64,000 bases of DNA from Himantopus leucocephalus (lineage: Eukaryota > Chordata > Aves > Charadriiformes > Recurvirostridae). The stretch lies in assembly GCA_003993805.1 (NCBI GenBank), contig RSEF01000002.1, forward strand, positions 9,554,667 through 9,618,666. The letters run 5' to 3'. Position 1 is the first letter of the stretch. Every line of letters begins with the position of its first letter. This document shows, in pieces, positions 13,698 through 26,580 of the stretch. The notes under the pieces are model-generated. The model saw only the letters and a list, made by a program, of their open reading frames with translations, had not been told where the DNA came from and made no database searches. Position numbers and translations under genes: made by a program.

Positions 13698-14180
13698 GGA
13701 ATAATCTAGGCTGAAGGGGACCCTGGAGGTCATCTTGTTTGATGTTCCTCTCACAGCAAGGCTCTTGTGAAAGCAGGTTGCTCAGGAATATCTCTGAACA
13801 AGTTTAATGTTCAAAGATGGAGATCCAAAGGCCTTTCTGGGCAGCCTTTTCCCCATGTTCATGCAATGTTTCTCTTGCTGCACCTTGCAGTTATTACATA
13901 TTCTTGTTTTGCTGTATAGCTCTGAAGTTTGGCTCCATCTTCTCCATAACCCCTCATTAGGTAATTGAAGTTAACCATTAGTTTCCCTTTTAGCTTTTTC
14001 TTTTCCAGGCTAAGCAAGCTTCAGTCTTTCTTGTCCACAAAGTGCCTCAGCCTCCCACCCATTTTGGTGATCCTCACTTTAGTTTGCCAACATCCCACTT
14101 GTATGAGGGGTCTCAAACTGGACACAACTTTCCAGGTGCAGCCTCACCAGTACAGAACTGAGGGGAATAATCACCTTTGC
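13698..14180 (-). mobile_element. Decayed CR1 3' region, antisense
   Basis: The antisense CR1 blocks occur in the expected order: the 3' end ('ccctggaggtcatcttgttt', 13721), the region encoding the C-terminal ORF2 stretch ('ttttccaggctaagcaagct', 14002), 'ctcaaactggacacaacttt' (14112) and 'caggtgcagcctcaccagta' (14133). Many substitutions and small indels have destroyed the frame, so it is older than the copy just upstream. The two copies lie tail to tail, 285 bp apart. Confidence 0.85.
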
Positions 14181-17100
14181 TTATGCATGCTTCACATACC
14201 AAAATTAGACCTCAGTTTTGAAAGCTAATCTGCGCAGGACATCAGATTCTTTCTAAGAAAGGCCCAGTGAATCACAACAGAGATGATCACGAAGATCACA
14301 AGAGTTAAGATGAAACCATTATTTTTTAAAGCATTCCTCAGGGAAAAGAAGTTCTCAGATTTTCTGAATTTAGCCCACATTGTACTTAGATCTCCTCTGA
14401 AAGCTCAGGTGGTTGGAAGCCACACAGGTCTTCCATCATGATGCCATGAATCTATGCAGGTGCTGTGCTAACTTGAAAGCTCCATGAATCACTGTGTGTG
14501 AGGGATGATCCCTGCCAGAAATCCAGGTCCAGCACTCGAACCTCAATGTTATGTCTCATTCTGACAGAAACAGCGCAGAAATTCGGGTTATATGGGAACC
14601 AACAGCCTAAGAAATATTAAATAAACTAACTTCAGGATTGTAAGGGTAGACTACACTGGAAATCAAAATCTTCCATCTTCCCCTCCATTTCTTTTTATTT
14701 CCAATAAATATAACTTTTTTTTTTTAATTTTGTGAGTGTCCCCTTCCAAAATGTTAGTTGCTCACAGCAAGATTTTCATAACCGTCTGTGCTTCTGGAGC
14801 ACTTTCAGGACCCTGCCTTGAAATAAGAGAATGGTAGGTGATGCTTTCTGTCGATGCAGGAATTACCTGGTGTCTGAGAGTAGGTGTGAACACAAAATGG
14901 TTGGGTCAAGGGACAGATTAAAAAATATTTACAGTCAGATTCATCTGTGTTGTTCCTTCATTTTGGCAGCCTACTGTGGTTATGAACCCTGGTCAGGCAA
15001 GGCTGTTTCTGAAAGAGCTGTGAGAAGCAGGGTTTCTTCAGGCATCCATTAGAAAAATGAAGGTACAGTTATGACTTGTGGTCAAAAGACAGAGAGATAG
15101 CAGGAAATATGAGAGCATAGAAAAGAGGAGAATGAGGAAAAGAATAATATGGAGGTTGGAAATGAAAATATGGATCCCTAAGAAAACGTCCACCATCCAG
15201 GCTCGTGATAAAATTGCATCCTATGAATAGCTCCTGAACGTTCAGAAAGTTACTCTTCTGGAAACACCCAGCTGCTACAGCTTGTTCTGAGGTCCAAATT
15301 TTCATCCCATATCCTTGCATGGTTCCTACTGTATATTTAATCTTAGATGTATGTGTGATAGGTTTGAAAGAAAATAGGTCAACAGTACTTAAGATAAGTA
15401 ATACTTTAATCAATTTTAACATAACTTCTGATGGATAGTAACTGAGGATAACATACTACCTTCCCTAATTCCATTTAAAGTAGCAGAAACATAAAAAAAT
15501 CGTATTGTATAAATTGCTTGGGGGACACAAATTATCTGTTTTATATTCCCATAGAAGCTATAATATCCAGCACGATACCGTTAAGGACATGCAATAATTT
15601 TAGTATCTACTATGATTATTATTGATATACAATGTACAAGTAAATTCAGCCTTCTTCAGTTCTATCTGGAGGAATCATTAATGTGTAATGGATCTGATGA
15701 CGCAGAAGACCTTAATGATAAGTTGTTCCTGGACTTTTACTCATTTTATGCTTAATAGATTTTTACTTAAAAGAGATATCCACTCATCTACAGCCTTCAA
15801 AAGGTGTCCATATAGGATTGAGGGCAAAGCATGCAAAGCTCATTTGTTGGAAACTGTATATTAAAAAATTTAAAATTAGTATCATTACAGTGTTTCAAAA
15901 ATAGAAAATGCACATTACTTTTTAATGCAGAACAGCCCATGCAAGACACAAGCAGTAAAAATGACCTGGATTTTTTGGTAGAAATATCAGTGTTACCAGT
16001 AAGAATATTAGAACCAAATCTCTAGCAGGTACCGCTCAGAGTAGCTCCACTGATGTCTATAGCACTATGTCATTTTGACCTGAAGATTTGACATGAAGAA
16101 AACAACGGCTTGACTGTGTATTTGAGCTTAGGACCTTTCATGGAAGAGTGAAACTCTATGGCAAAAAAAAAAAAAAGGTCATATTTTCAAGGTAAATATG
16201 AGTGGTACCAGGCAGTGAAGAGTTGACAATCAACAGAAGATGCTGGAAAAAAAGTACGAGTGCAGTCCTGGACACAGAAGCAGGGGAAGCTCAGCTTAGT
16301 GTACAGAGAGATTTTTAGCTGTCTGTATGGTGTAACATAACACACAATCTTGTAATAAAGTGACTTGTAATGTTTAGATGAATCTGTAGAGCCTGACAAA
16401 ATGAATGAGTCCTTACTTGTTGATCAAAAGGTCATGCACCAGCTAATTCTTAATTGAGGTGATAAATAATCTTCAAACCTGATACAAGCAGTGATCTCAA
16501 GCTATGATGGAGAAAAAAAAGACCTTTGGGAAAGAGAGCTATACAGAGCTGCCGTGAGACACGCCAGGCAGGAAGGTCTCCTTTCCCCAGCACCTTTCTT
16601 AAAGTCCCTTCCAGCTACCACTCTCAGGGACTGGCTGCTTGAAGTGTGATGCTCAGGGCTCTTCTTGTCCTCATTTAATGTCCCCTCAGAGGGATTCACG
16701 ATTTGTGTTTCCCTCAGGCCACCCTGGCAGCAGCTCTAGGATACAGCTGTTGGATTTTCCTTGTCTCTTCAGGAAGTCACCCAAAGCTATTCTGAGTTGT
16801 TCAGTCACTCCAGGATAGGGGGCAAGTGGGAAGGAAAACCAGAACATGCAACACAGACCATGTAAATGTTTTTATAAGGCATATAGGTTTACCTTAAGGG
16901 GTTCTTCAGTGAAGTACTTGGTATCTTATCACCACAAGGCTGTTCACCATCCATTTCAGTCATGCTGGAGAAGACTTGCTTCCCTCTGATATTGGGACAC
17001 CTTGGGAAATTAGGTAATCCCAGAGCTGCTATTGCGTATTCACTTCCGAAGTGGTAGTATCCCACTGGACTAGAGTGCAGCTGCAGAGACTCAGACCCGG

Positions 17101-19169
17101 AGGTGTAACAGGTCTGTGATGAGCATGGAGGAACAGGGTTTTGAGATTATGGCAAAGTAATGGGACCCCAGTGGAAAAAAGTCCACCTTCTTCCATTTCT
17201 TTCATTACTAACCACAGATTTGGCCTAAATCAATCCTTGTGATTTGGCAAACACTTTCCAAAATCATGGAAAGAGGTGGTCTTTGCCCTGAGGTGGTCAC
17301 GGTCCTTAACGCTGTCCAAACCTGCTCTGCAGGTGGATGGGTGTGGGGCAAGACTCCACACAGAGGCACAGCACTGGCCCACCATCATGGTTCCCGTTTG
17401 TCCCTGCTGAAATCATTTAGGATAACAACTTTAGTGCAAAATCCCTTTTTTGCTGCAACAAAGAGAGGCTTTGCCATTCATTCAGAGGAGTAAGGAGGGA
17501 AGGCAAAGCAGAGTTTTACCTCCAGCACAGACAGTGCCCTAAGTAGCTCTTGAAGATTCAGGTAGCATATGCTTTAATGGGATCTTTTTACAGATAATGA
17601 GTTGCTTTAACGAAATAACCATTTCATTTGCAGTTGAGGATGGTTGCTGAAGGATGGAACTGCTGTGGCATTTTCTTGTGACACTTTTCTCACTCTCTGT
17701 TCCAAACAAGATATCCTGTACTCTAAGGTAACACATAAATTGTACGTAAATTTTAAAAACTCTTTGCCCAGCTTTCTTTTGGCCTACTTTTTACAACATT
17801 TGCATCATATTTGTGTTCCCCTTTGTGCATGAGAATGATGTCTGACTTTCGAAATTAAAACATGGAACTTTATGGAGGCAAAACCTTTACATGGATGATT
17901 ATAAATCATGATGCCTTAAAACAAAAGAGAATTATTCTCTAAAGCTCAACTAATAGTTTAAAATTTGTGGTCAGGGTCTGTTTCATGGAGTTGTTTAAAT
18001 CCCCGTAAATAGCGCAAAAACGTGAAGAGCCCTGCTTGTATTTTTTGCCTTGGGTTCCTGTTAATAGATAGCTCTGCACAGCAACTTTCCCTCAGCAAGG
18101 TCTTTTTCTGCACTTGACCAACTTTAACTGACTCCGTGCAGTGACTCACGTGCTTATCGTCACTCAGGTGCTCAAGCACTTCACTTAATCAGTGCCTCGG
18201 GCAACAAGGCTGAAGGGAAATCTACTGCCCTAGAGGGACCAGTCTCTTTTCTGTGACAAAGGCAGAAAATTTCATCTAGAATGCTGAGAAAAAAACCACA
18301 TGTAAGGATCACTGTAATCTGGATATCTTTAGAAACTTTATCTCTTTTGGCCTAGAAATGGCTATAAAAGGGCTATGGATGTGTCTTGGACATGCTGGCA
18401 TTAGGACTGCGTGACTAGTCCATCCAGATGCAGCACCTTCACAGAAGATCTCTGGTGGGAAAAGAGCAGCCTCATGCAATACCCAGAAGAACGTGTGTCA
18501 CCCACTGTCCTTCCCTTCAGTCGGACTGTGAGGTTTTAAACTGTCAATCGGTTCTATAACATGTGGATCTCTTATCATTTGACTTCTCACCCCTTACTTC
18601 CCTTTGTCAGTAGGGGACTGGCCTTCCACTTTACCTGTCTTCTAAGCTTCCCTGCAAGACCGTAAGTGGATTTAGATGCACACTACAGATGGTTTAGTCC
18701 AGAGACGGCTCTGGGTAGAGCCTGTACACAGCTGGGAGCAAATGAGGTCCCTGCCTAGCAGTGATACTTCATTTTGGAGCAGCACTTCTTGTATCTTCTG
18801 TTCTAGAGTGTTCCCAGCAACCTGAAAATTGGAGATTGTTTTCACTTGAGGCAGGATTTGTCACTAAATTCAGCCAAACAGAACCACATGTGTTACTGAT
18901 TCCCTGTGTATTACTAGTTGCTGCAAGGCCATGTTAAGTGTTTTGTAACTAATCTGTACGGCCATTTCACCTTTACAGTGTTTTCAATTTAAGGCTAGTG
19001 ATGAGTGTGCACAATGGTCTGCATGAAATTGTGAAACATATAAGCATTACTAATGTACAGGTAAGATGTATGGACAGATAAAAGCTACTTTGTTATCAAG
19101 ATGTTCCTTTTAAAATGATTTTGCTAGATTTAGGTTAGTTCCATCTAGAAAAGAATAATTTCCTTCTGC
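14181..19169. other. Unique DNA, no gene recognised
   Basis: No interspersed repeat or coding exon is recognised. The longest open frame is antisense (15069-15422, 117 codons). It has no known family resemblance and is within chance expectation. A 14-A run lies at 16163-16176. Confidence 0.5.
16163..16176. repeat. Poly-A run (14 A)
   Basis: A homopolymer of 14 A. The sequence to its left is not recognisable as a retrotransposed gene or SINE, so there is no basis to call a processed pseudogene. Confidence 0.8.
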
Positions 19170-19330
19170 CAGTTAATCTGCTGTTGAAAATAGCATTGCA
19201 AAAATAATGTTTATAGTATTGACTGGCAGTGACAGCTCTTTAAGAGATCAAGTAATATAATTAATAAGAAAGTGATGAATTAACCTCCTTTTAATTCAGA
19301 GGAGTTATCTCAGATATAACTTTGACTCCA
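19170..19330. promoter_or_regulatory. Possible conserved non-coding element (homeodomain-motif cluster)
   Basis: Repeat-free block with several homeodomain-type cores close together: ATAATTAATAAG at 19257-19268, GAATTAAC at 19277-19284 and TTAATT at 19291-19296. The cores are visible. Enhancer function and conservation are inferred only from resemblance to known vertebrate elements. It may equally be ordinary AT-rich DNA. Confidence 0.25.
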
Positions 19331-20169
19331 GTGCCTTTTGTTCATTTGACCCTTTAGAATTTTTTTTAACTGTCAGAGAACCATGTCTTTACAGCAAGTA
19401 TTTTTTAAAAATCAAATGACGGAAAATTTTGGTATAAGGTTTTTATACATAACTGACTCTTTCTTGGACATGAAATAACCCCCTTCAAAGTATCAGTTGG
19501 CAATTTATGAACTGATGCTTATGTATTTTACCAACTTATGAAATTAAGCTTTTTTTTTGTGTAAATGATAGTTTCAGCATAGTGCAGTGATACTGTATGT
19601 GTCCCACTATCCACCAGCCCATCCTCACCCCCATGCTGGTCTGCAGGCTTTGAGGCTGCTGTTTTAGTTTAAGGTAAGCTAAGAACCTTTTTCCATTGAT
19701 CTTTTTATTCCACATCCACAAAAGAAAATGCTAGGACGTTGCTACTGATTTTTTCCCCCCAATATGTGGTCATTATAAGCAAAAAAGAAGCTCACACTTC
19801 TACCTTTTAATTGGGCATTTAGCAGGACAATGTTTGAAAGCAATTAATGGGAAAAACATTTTTGTCCTGTTTTATCAATTGGTCTCCAAGAAAAATGCTG
19901 TCCAAAGTAACTATTATGTGCAAGCCAGGAAACTGTTGTCCTTTTCAGTTTTTCCCATGTCACAATTTATTCATTTAATTCAGTTCTCCAAAATTACTGC
20001 AGTGCCAATTATCTCTCTCTGTGTAGAAAATGAGTTTGGCCTACTTCAGCTTTTCCTTCATTTTATGCCTGTTTTCTGCTATTCTTCAATGAGTGAGTAA
20101 TGTGCGATGTGAAAAAAGGGAGGATCTTCAAAAATATGTGAAGTGTCTAGAGTGGCTTTTTGGTACCTG

Positions 20170-20480
20170 TGAAGAGGCCCCTTGAAGAAGCTTAAAGGAC
20201 AATAGAATATTGCAGCTAGCAGTGGTTTATTTTGTCCACATGACTCATTTCACACGCACCCAGGCAACTGATGAATGGAGGATTAACACAAGTTTTCACC
20301 TTATTGAAATGAGTGATTCAAAGCAAACAAATAGGACTAACTAGTTTGGAATATGAAATTAAAGTTTCTCCGAGTCCTTTTGTTATGCATCACTTTCAAA
20401 CTTAATTAGAAATATGATGGCTTTGGAATTACTTTTAGCAAACTTTGTTAAATATCAGTAGTTTAATGTTTGTTATTGTC
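20170..20480. promoter_or_regulatory. Possible conserved non-coding element
   Basis: Repeat-free block with AAATTAAAG (20356-20364), the POU-like TTATGCAT (20382-20389), CTTAATTAGA (20401-20410) and a TGACTCA-like AP-1 half-context near 20241. There is no coding frame. The look is that of a developmental enhancer core, but a multi-species alignment would be needed to establish it. Confidence 0.28.
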
Positions 20481-20587
20481 ACAAAACCCACTTGTCTCCA
20501 ATCTAGACTCCCAGGGACTGTGCAAACACATTAACAAAAAGTTGTTTTAAACAAAACGAAAAAATACCACATAAATACATATATTCA

Positions 20588-20631
20588 CTCTTTCTTTGTG
20601 CATGTTTATATACACTTACACAAAGAAAGAG
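20588..20631. repeat. Perfect 13-bp inverted repeat (hairpin)
   Basis: The left arm CTCTTTCTTTGTG (20588-20600) is exactly complementary to the right arm CACAAAGAAAGAG (20619-20631), with an 18-base AT-rich loop between. The stem is too short for a typical microRNA precursor unless weak pairing extends it, and flanking pairing stops immediately (A opposite C). It could be a cruciform-prone site or chance. Confidence 0.8.
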
Positions 20632-23600
20632 CTTTAGATGCGATTTTTATTGTTAGTTGCATTATATATATACCTATAAATATTTATAGATGGGTAGGTA
20701 GCACTGTAAGAAAAGCGCTGTAGATGCTATCTTTATGCTAACTTATGCAACTCATTTGACTCCTTAAGGTTTGAATTATATTCTGAATGGGTTGGGATTA
20801 CCCAGGAACACCATTCAGCCCTACGTGACTTTATATAGTGCTAAGTTACAACACCCTGTGGTCATACAAGTCATAAGCTCCCTGTTTACAATTTTAACAA
20901 CTTCCCTTAAGGATAGTTTAGCATCTTTGTATGGTGTAGTCAATGTTCAGGACGCACAGGTGCTTTCAAACCAGGATGCTTCCTCCTACTCCTTTTAATG
21001 ATGCAACAAGATGGTATTAACACCCTTTCTGTGGAGCAGGTAGGCAAACACACCTAGCTGGTTGTACAATGGGTCATATGCCCTTTTTTCCCTGTGTTTT
21101 GGGATAATGTTCTCCAGTGCCTCTCTAAGGTACTGGAAGCTCCCTGCAGCCAAGCAGTTCAATTGGCTGCTTCTGGGGAAGAACTCCATTAAACCCTGCA
21201 TGTGGAGTTACGCAAAAGCTTCAGGATACTGTTGAGTCACAACTTCTGTCATTAAACCTTAAGATTATGAGCGTGACACTCCGTAAGGAACTTCTGCAGA
21301 AGTGTACTGAATTAAACCCAAGAATTTTGGTTTAGTGAGTGGCAGTAGAGGGGAGAAACCTAACCTGTGGCTAATCCTTTCTGAAGAATTGTACATGTGT
21401 GAGGTAGAGGGGGACCAGAGGCTGAATGTTGTTTCTGTTTCCCACACGACCAGGAACACTAGGGGATAGCGCTAGTGAGATCCATTTTTGTCGTGGTATT
21501 GCTATTCCTGGCTGCAGAGGGATGGCAGGGGTGCGATGCAGCACGGAGGGATACTGTGACCAGAGGGTGATCAAGATAAGTTGGGATATGGCATGGCCCG
21601 TTAGCATTTCCACTGAAAATAGCAAACATTGACCATATACTGACACGCATCCAAAATTTTATTGCTGGTTTGTGAGAGAGGCATGGAAATGTGAGGTCTT
21701 CTCAGCAAAAAGTCTACAGATATTTTCTTTGCAAAGTGGAAAGGATAATTTATGAATTTTTCTTCTCTCAGCCTTAAAAAACAATGAATTTTTTTTTATT
21801 GTTCAAACTTTAGAAAAGATTTCAATTTGAAGCAGGCTTTTGATATGGAAAACCTTCTCACATCTTTCATTGTAGCAAGTGACTGGCTTTGGATTCTGTA
21901 CATGGAAAACTCCTGGTAAACATAAAGTTTACCAAAAGTAAAATTCCAGCTTTCTGGGAAATGTAATGATTTTCAATTTTGTTTTGGTTAAAAGATTTTA
22001 AAAATTGTTTTGATTGTGAAGCATGACATACAAATTTGAAATGTTTAATAGAAAATAATTCCCAAAGCTTACTTCATTTGGAGAAATGAAATAATTTTTG
22101 ACCATGTCAAAGAGAGCAGCACAGTATCCCCATGGGAACTTCCAAAACATCTGGTCCTCTAAGAAAAAAGAAACTATTCCTACACATTCAGGAGCGACTC
22201 TGACAAGTGATGTGACTAGTTTATATTGCTAAAATGTGCCATGAACACTTCAATTTCGTCACTACTAAAGGTCATCATCTAGCCCATGAATGCCTTTTCC
22301 GTACTGATCATTACCAACCTTGTGCAGCACGATGTATGGCCCATTTGGGCTGAATCTGGAACAGATGTACATTTCGCTCTGAGAATTCTTGATAAGGTCA
22401 AAATCTGCCATTTATTATTTTGGGAGATAATTCTATAATGGAATCAAGTCCTCTACTGCAGATAATAATGAAGTAACTGTATAATTCAGCACAGTGTTAT
22501 CACCAGACTTTTAGATGTTATGTGGGTCTGGTCTTTGGTTTGTTCTAAGAAAACGCATGGAACCGGTGAAGAATTGAGGACTCATGTAAGACCAAGCAGC
22601 AGCAGAATAGAGTTTCTCTGGATTTTAGCCCAGATCTCATACGAAAAGCAAGGTTCAGAGCACAGTCACAAACCAACTCACTGAGGTTCTCTAGGAACTC
22701 TCTGGGACCCTTTGAACTCTTTCACCTCATACAGTTTTGCATTTCCACAAAATTCAGAGCTAACAGGTGTGAATCATCTTCCGCCTGGGGATTGTCGTCA
22801 CTGAAAAATTAATCTAGGTAACCACACAGTCAGCAAGGAGAGCAGCCTTTGTAGTTGAAGGAGAAATGCAGGGTGCATATCAGAACTGGTATCACCACAG
22901 CCTACACTGAAACCAAGATTGCCAGTCTCAGGGTGAAGCAAACAACATTGCCAGTCTTTGCTGGATCTATCTTAAATGTTTCTGTGCTGTAAAAATATCT
23001 CATCCAGCCAAGATTTTGACATACAAAGTCAGTGGTTTAATTTTCAATCGAATCTTGGACTGGAAAAGTTCTATGAAACATTGGCATTGCATTTAGCATC
23101 TTGAAGGATGTGATCAAGACAGTGCTACCTGGACTAGGAAGAAATGTTGTTACTGTTCTTTTGAACAATAGAGGCTTTTTTCCTAACGTGACAAACACAA
23201 GAAAGGGTTCCCATATTCATTCTTGTTTGCTGGAGCTGTTCCGCCTGATGATGATCATCACATGAATGCAATGGGATAACTGCATACCTACATCAGGAAA
23301 ATCTATGTGTAAGAAATACCTAACATAAGCTATCTTGTATTTTAACTCTGACGGTAAGTATTTTTACACTTCTCCTCACACAGCACATTAAGTCTTTCTT
23401 TCATACCAACTGCATGCCATTCTGAAACCTAAGGATAACTTTTTTCTACCTTTTTCTAGGGAGGAAGGCTGCTCCACTGTTACCTGACCAACGGGAAAGG
23501 TGAGTTTGCTGAAATATGCGGAAATTTGTACCATCCCCAGAAACCCTGAGGTCCCTCCCCAGATGGGACCCCTATGCTGAGGGCAGTTATATCGTGGGCA

Positions 23601-24599
23601 GCCCATCTGGATGCTGACTCGGCAGTTGTCTCCAGACACAACTTCTAGACCCCACGTTGAAAACACGTTTCTGTGACAAGGCATAATCAGTTTCTCAGAC
23701 AAGCACAATTCATATAATCAGACAATATTACCCTTCTTTTGTGTTCGAGTAGGAATGACCCAGTTGTGTTTTGTGAGAGAATAAAAATACGTAAGGGTGG
23801 CAGCTTTCAAACCCCATGAAAATATGATGGAGACTGTGACCAGGGAGGTTATCCGGTGTTTCCTCCAGAACTACCATTGATGGGACTTTCACACAGCTCT
23901 TGTAAGTGTCCTTTTCACAAGCCAGTAACATGGAGTTTCCAGCCTGTCTTCCTTCATTTTGCAGACGTGGGTTCTTTTTATATTTTTCCTCTGTCCTCTA
24001 ATTTTGATTTTTTCAAATTTCACAAGGGAAGAGCAAGTCTCAGGGTCAGAGTGACGGTGTCAATCTTAAGAAGCAGCAACGCCAGAGAGAAACAGGCTGG
24101 AAGCACACAGTAAAATCAGTAGTCATTGGTGCCCCAAACTGTAAGTGAACTTAAAATATAAAATAACACTTCCCCTTTTACCAGCTCAAGAGTTTTATAT
24201 TATTAATTCCAGTAACCAGAGCAGAATGAGCTCTGCACAGTACTGGTTAGCAGAAGAAAATAAGATTTAAAAAAGGAAATAGAAAAATGATATTATTTTT
24301 CACTTAACACACTGATGTGGCAGCGTTGTTAGCAAACTCATCTTTATTCATTCCTCTCCCTCACTCCATTAACTCACAAATCCCAGGGAAGTCACCACCC
24401 CATCGCACTCCTTTGAAACCTTCCCCGAAAGCACTGTCCAATCCAAGGAGTCACACCGTGTCTGGTTTATTTTCTCCTGCCGTGCCACTGGATGCTGTAC
24501 CGGGTCCTGCTGCCTGTCCAGAACCGCTGTAGAGCGCTGCTGTGGGCTGTGAACCAGCTGCTGCATTGCAGACCGGGAATGATAGCTTATCAGGAGGGA
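20632..24599. other. Unique DNA, no gene recognised
   Basis: No repeat family or exon is recognised. The open frames at 21.3-21.7 and 23.4-23.7 kb overlap one another on both strands and resemble no known protein. Composition becomes slightly richer in GC towards 24.4 kb, without reaching CpG-island character. Confidence 0.5.
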
Positions 24600-24616
24600 G
24601 TTAACGTGATTCCTCT

Positions 24617-24690
24617 CTCTGTAATTTGTAAAGTGCTTTGGGGTTCCACTCGGTGAAGTCTGCTATCGAAATGTGTTATTGCTACATCTT
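24617..24690 (+). mobile_element. Possible ancient SINE/L2-type 3' tail
   Basis: The block 'gtaaagtgctttggggttcc' (24628) is followed by 'ctgctatcgaaatgtgttat' (24660). It resembles the tail 'taaagcgctttgag...gcgctatagaaatg...ttattatt' shared by several old vertebrate SINEs and L2-like LINEs. Only the tail-like part is visible and no body can be traced upstream. The match is by eye and partial. Confidence 0.45.
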
Positions 24691-25053
24691 AAAGGTTACA
24701 CAGCGGAGCACTGCTGGGTCCCAGTGCTTCTGATTTTTCTGATGCTTTTTGGGGAAGGGCATCTGTGAACGCCTGGCTAGGTCTAAAGACTGAAAATGGG
24801 GGGAAACGGGTCAATTGGCTGATGTGAGGGATGCCACGTGCCCCACTGATGGGAGCGTGGGGAAGGTCCACGCAGGCTACAGGGTCACCTAAGAGAAAAT
24901 TAAGGAGAGTTTTGTTTGCCCAGGGGGAGAAAGCAGACAGCTCAGGTTTATTAAGGCTGGAGCCACGATTCACCTAAATCCTGAATCTTCATGGATGCCA
25001 TCTCCAGCACTGCTGAGCAGCCCTGACTTGTAATCATCTCCCCCTGCTGCAGT

Positions 25054-25064
25054 CCCCCCCCCCC
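25054..25064. repeat. Poly-C run (11 C)
   Basis: Homopolymer of 11 C, followed at once by GG. Runs of this kind are prone to length error in sequencing and assembly. Confidence 0.8.
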
Positions 25065-25079
25065 GGTTCAAATTGAGAA

Positions 25080-25470
25080 GGGGCTGAGAATTTGTCTCGC
25101 TCGAGCCCTCGCCAGGGCCACGAGTGTCAGCTGCTCTGTCTGATGACTGGCGCGCTGATTATGCACCTATCCAGACACATGGAAACTCCACAGGGAAAAG
25201 CTCCCCAATACACACACATTTGTAATCTCTTGTGAATAGAGCCCTAAGTGCCCATTAACTATTGCTCAATTACACGGGAACTCTGCAGAAGTAAATATGG
25301 CATGCACATGAATATCAATTAAAGCCATTATGATCAGTGTGGTCGTGAGTCAGGAGGGAAATGTGCATAATTTTGATAGAATAACGAAGACACGTTACAT
25401 TTTACTCGTGTGGATTGGAATAGTATGTTAAGCTAATAAAAGCTTTTGCATTTTTAAAAATAGTTTAACA
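25080..25470. promoter_or_regulatory. Strong-looking candidate conserved non-coding element
   Basis: Repeat-free block of about 390 bp with a dense series of homeodomain/POU-type cores: TGATTATGCA (25156-25165), CAATTA (25267-25272), CAATTAAA (25316-25323), CCATTATGATCA (25325-25336) and TAATAAA (25434-25440). Its left part holds several CpGs in otherwise CpG-poor DNA. There is no sustained frame on either strand. The combination is typical of deeply conserved enhancers near developmental genes. Conservation itself is not observable here. Confidence 0.33.
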
Positions 25471-26580
25471 AGCCCAGAATAGTTTTGAATCATATCCGTC
25501 TGTGATTTCAGTTGTTAAACTCAGCTTTGAAGTTCTTTTTTAAAGACAGAGGGAAAAACCTCTACCGCTGAGCCTGTAATTTCTCGATTTCGCTTTCCTC
25601 CTTCAATTGTTCAGTGTTCATAATAGCCCTATCCTACCTACCACAACACGCGTATAACCAGTGATCAAATACTTGCACAAAAAAAGGTTGATAGCTGAAA
25701 GACCAGACACAAATGCAGAGCACTGGACTGGCAAACCATTCCAGCTGAAAGCAAAGGAGCTCTTACACTCTGACAGCTGAGCATCTGCTCTGGGGGATCT
25801 TATCCTGCATCCTCCTACCCACCTACTGTCTGACCAGGGGTAAATCCCGAGCTGAGACCATTAGCTCTAGCGTAAGTGCAAGGTGTGAAAGAGTGGCACT
25901 GCATGGCAATGAAGGCTTTCTAAGGCAATGAAGTCTTCACTGTCGTGGACTTTTGCCTTGAGAGGAGGACAACTTATATACAAGTTCACCTGGGGCAGGC
26001 TGATTTCGACAGCGTTTATGGGACTGCCCCAGGGGCACTTTACTTATCAACGCCTGTGGCCTCATTTCCACCCTGATGCAAATTTCAATGCAGCGTTGCA
26101 AACTTTACAGACAATTTTCTTTTGCTGAGCCAAGCTATCCTAGCATCCTCTCCGAGGTGCAATTGAATTTGGGAAAGCTGTTGTCTCGCAGAGGATGATA
26201 TAGACTCCTCAAGCCAAATTGTGGGGTCCTGTCTGTCATCGCTCTTCTCTTAGACCATTGTCCAAGGGCCTAAATACAGCTTTGGCAACACACATCCTTA
26301 TTGCTTGAAGTGTATTCATTCTGGCTTAAACTCATGATAAAATTTCCATTATTTTGAAATCAGTTGTGTTGCCTTGTGAGCTAACATGACACACAGGCTG
26401 CATCTGTGGGGTAAGCTGAATGTGTCCACTGAAGGTCAGGCACTGACCAGCCACAGCGTTGTTTGATGTCTGGGCATGACTGGGGATTAGCGTGAGTCAG
26501 AACGCTTCCTGGTGGACCTGCAGGGTTTTGTGGTGGGGGTGAGAGTCACGCTCTGAACTCCAGTTTGTTTTATTTACTAA

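Noticed and set aside
15069..15422. 117-codon antisense open frame with hydrophobic start
   Set aside because: No family resemblance, and the length is within chance expectation for the AT-rich window.
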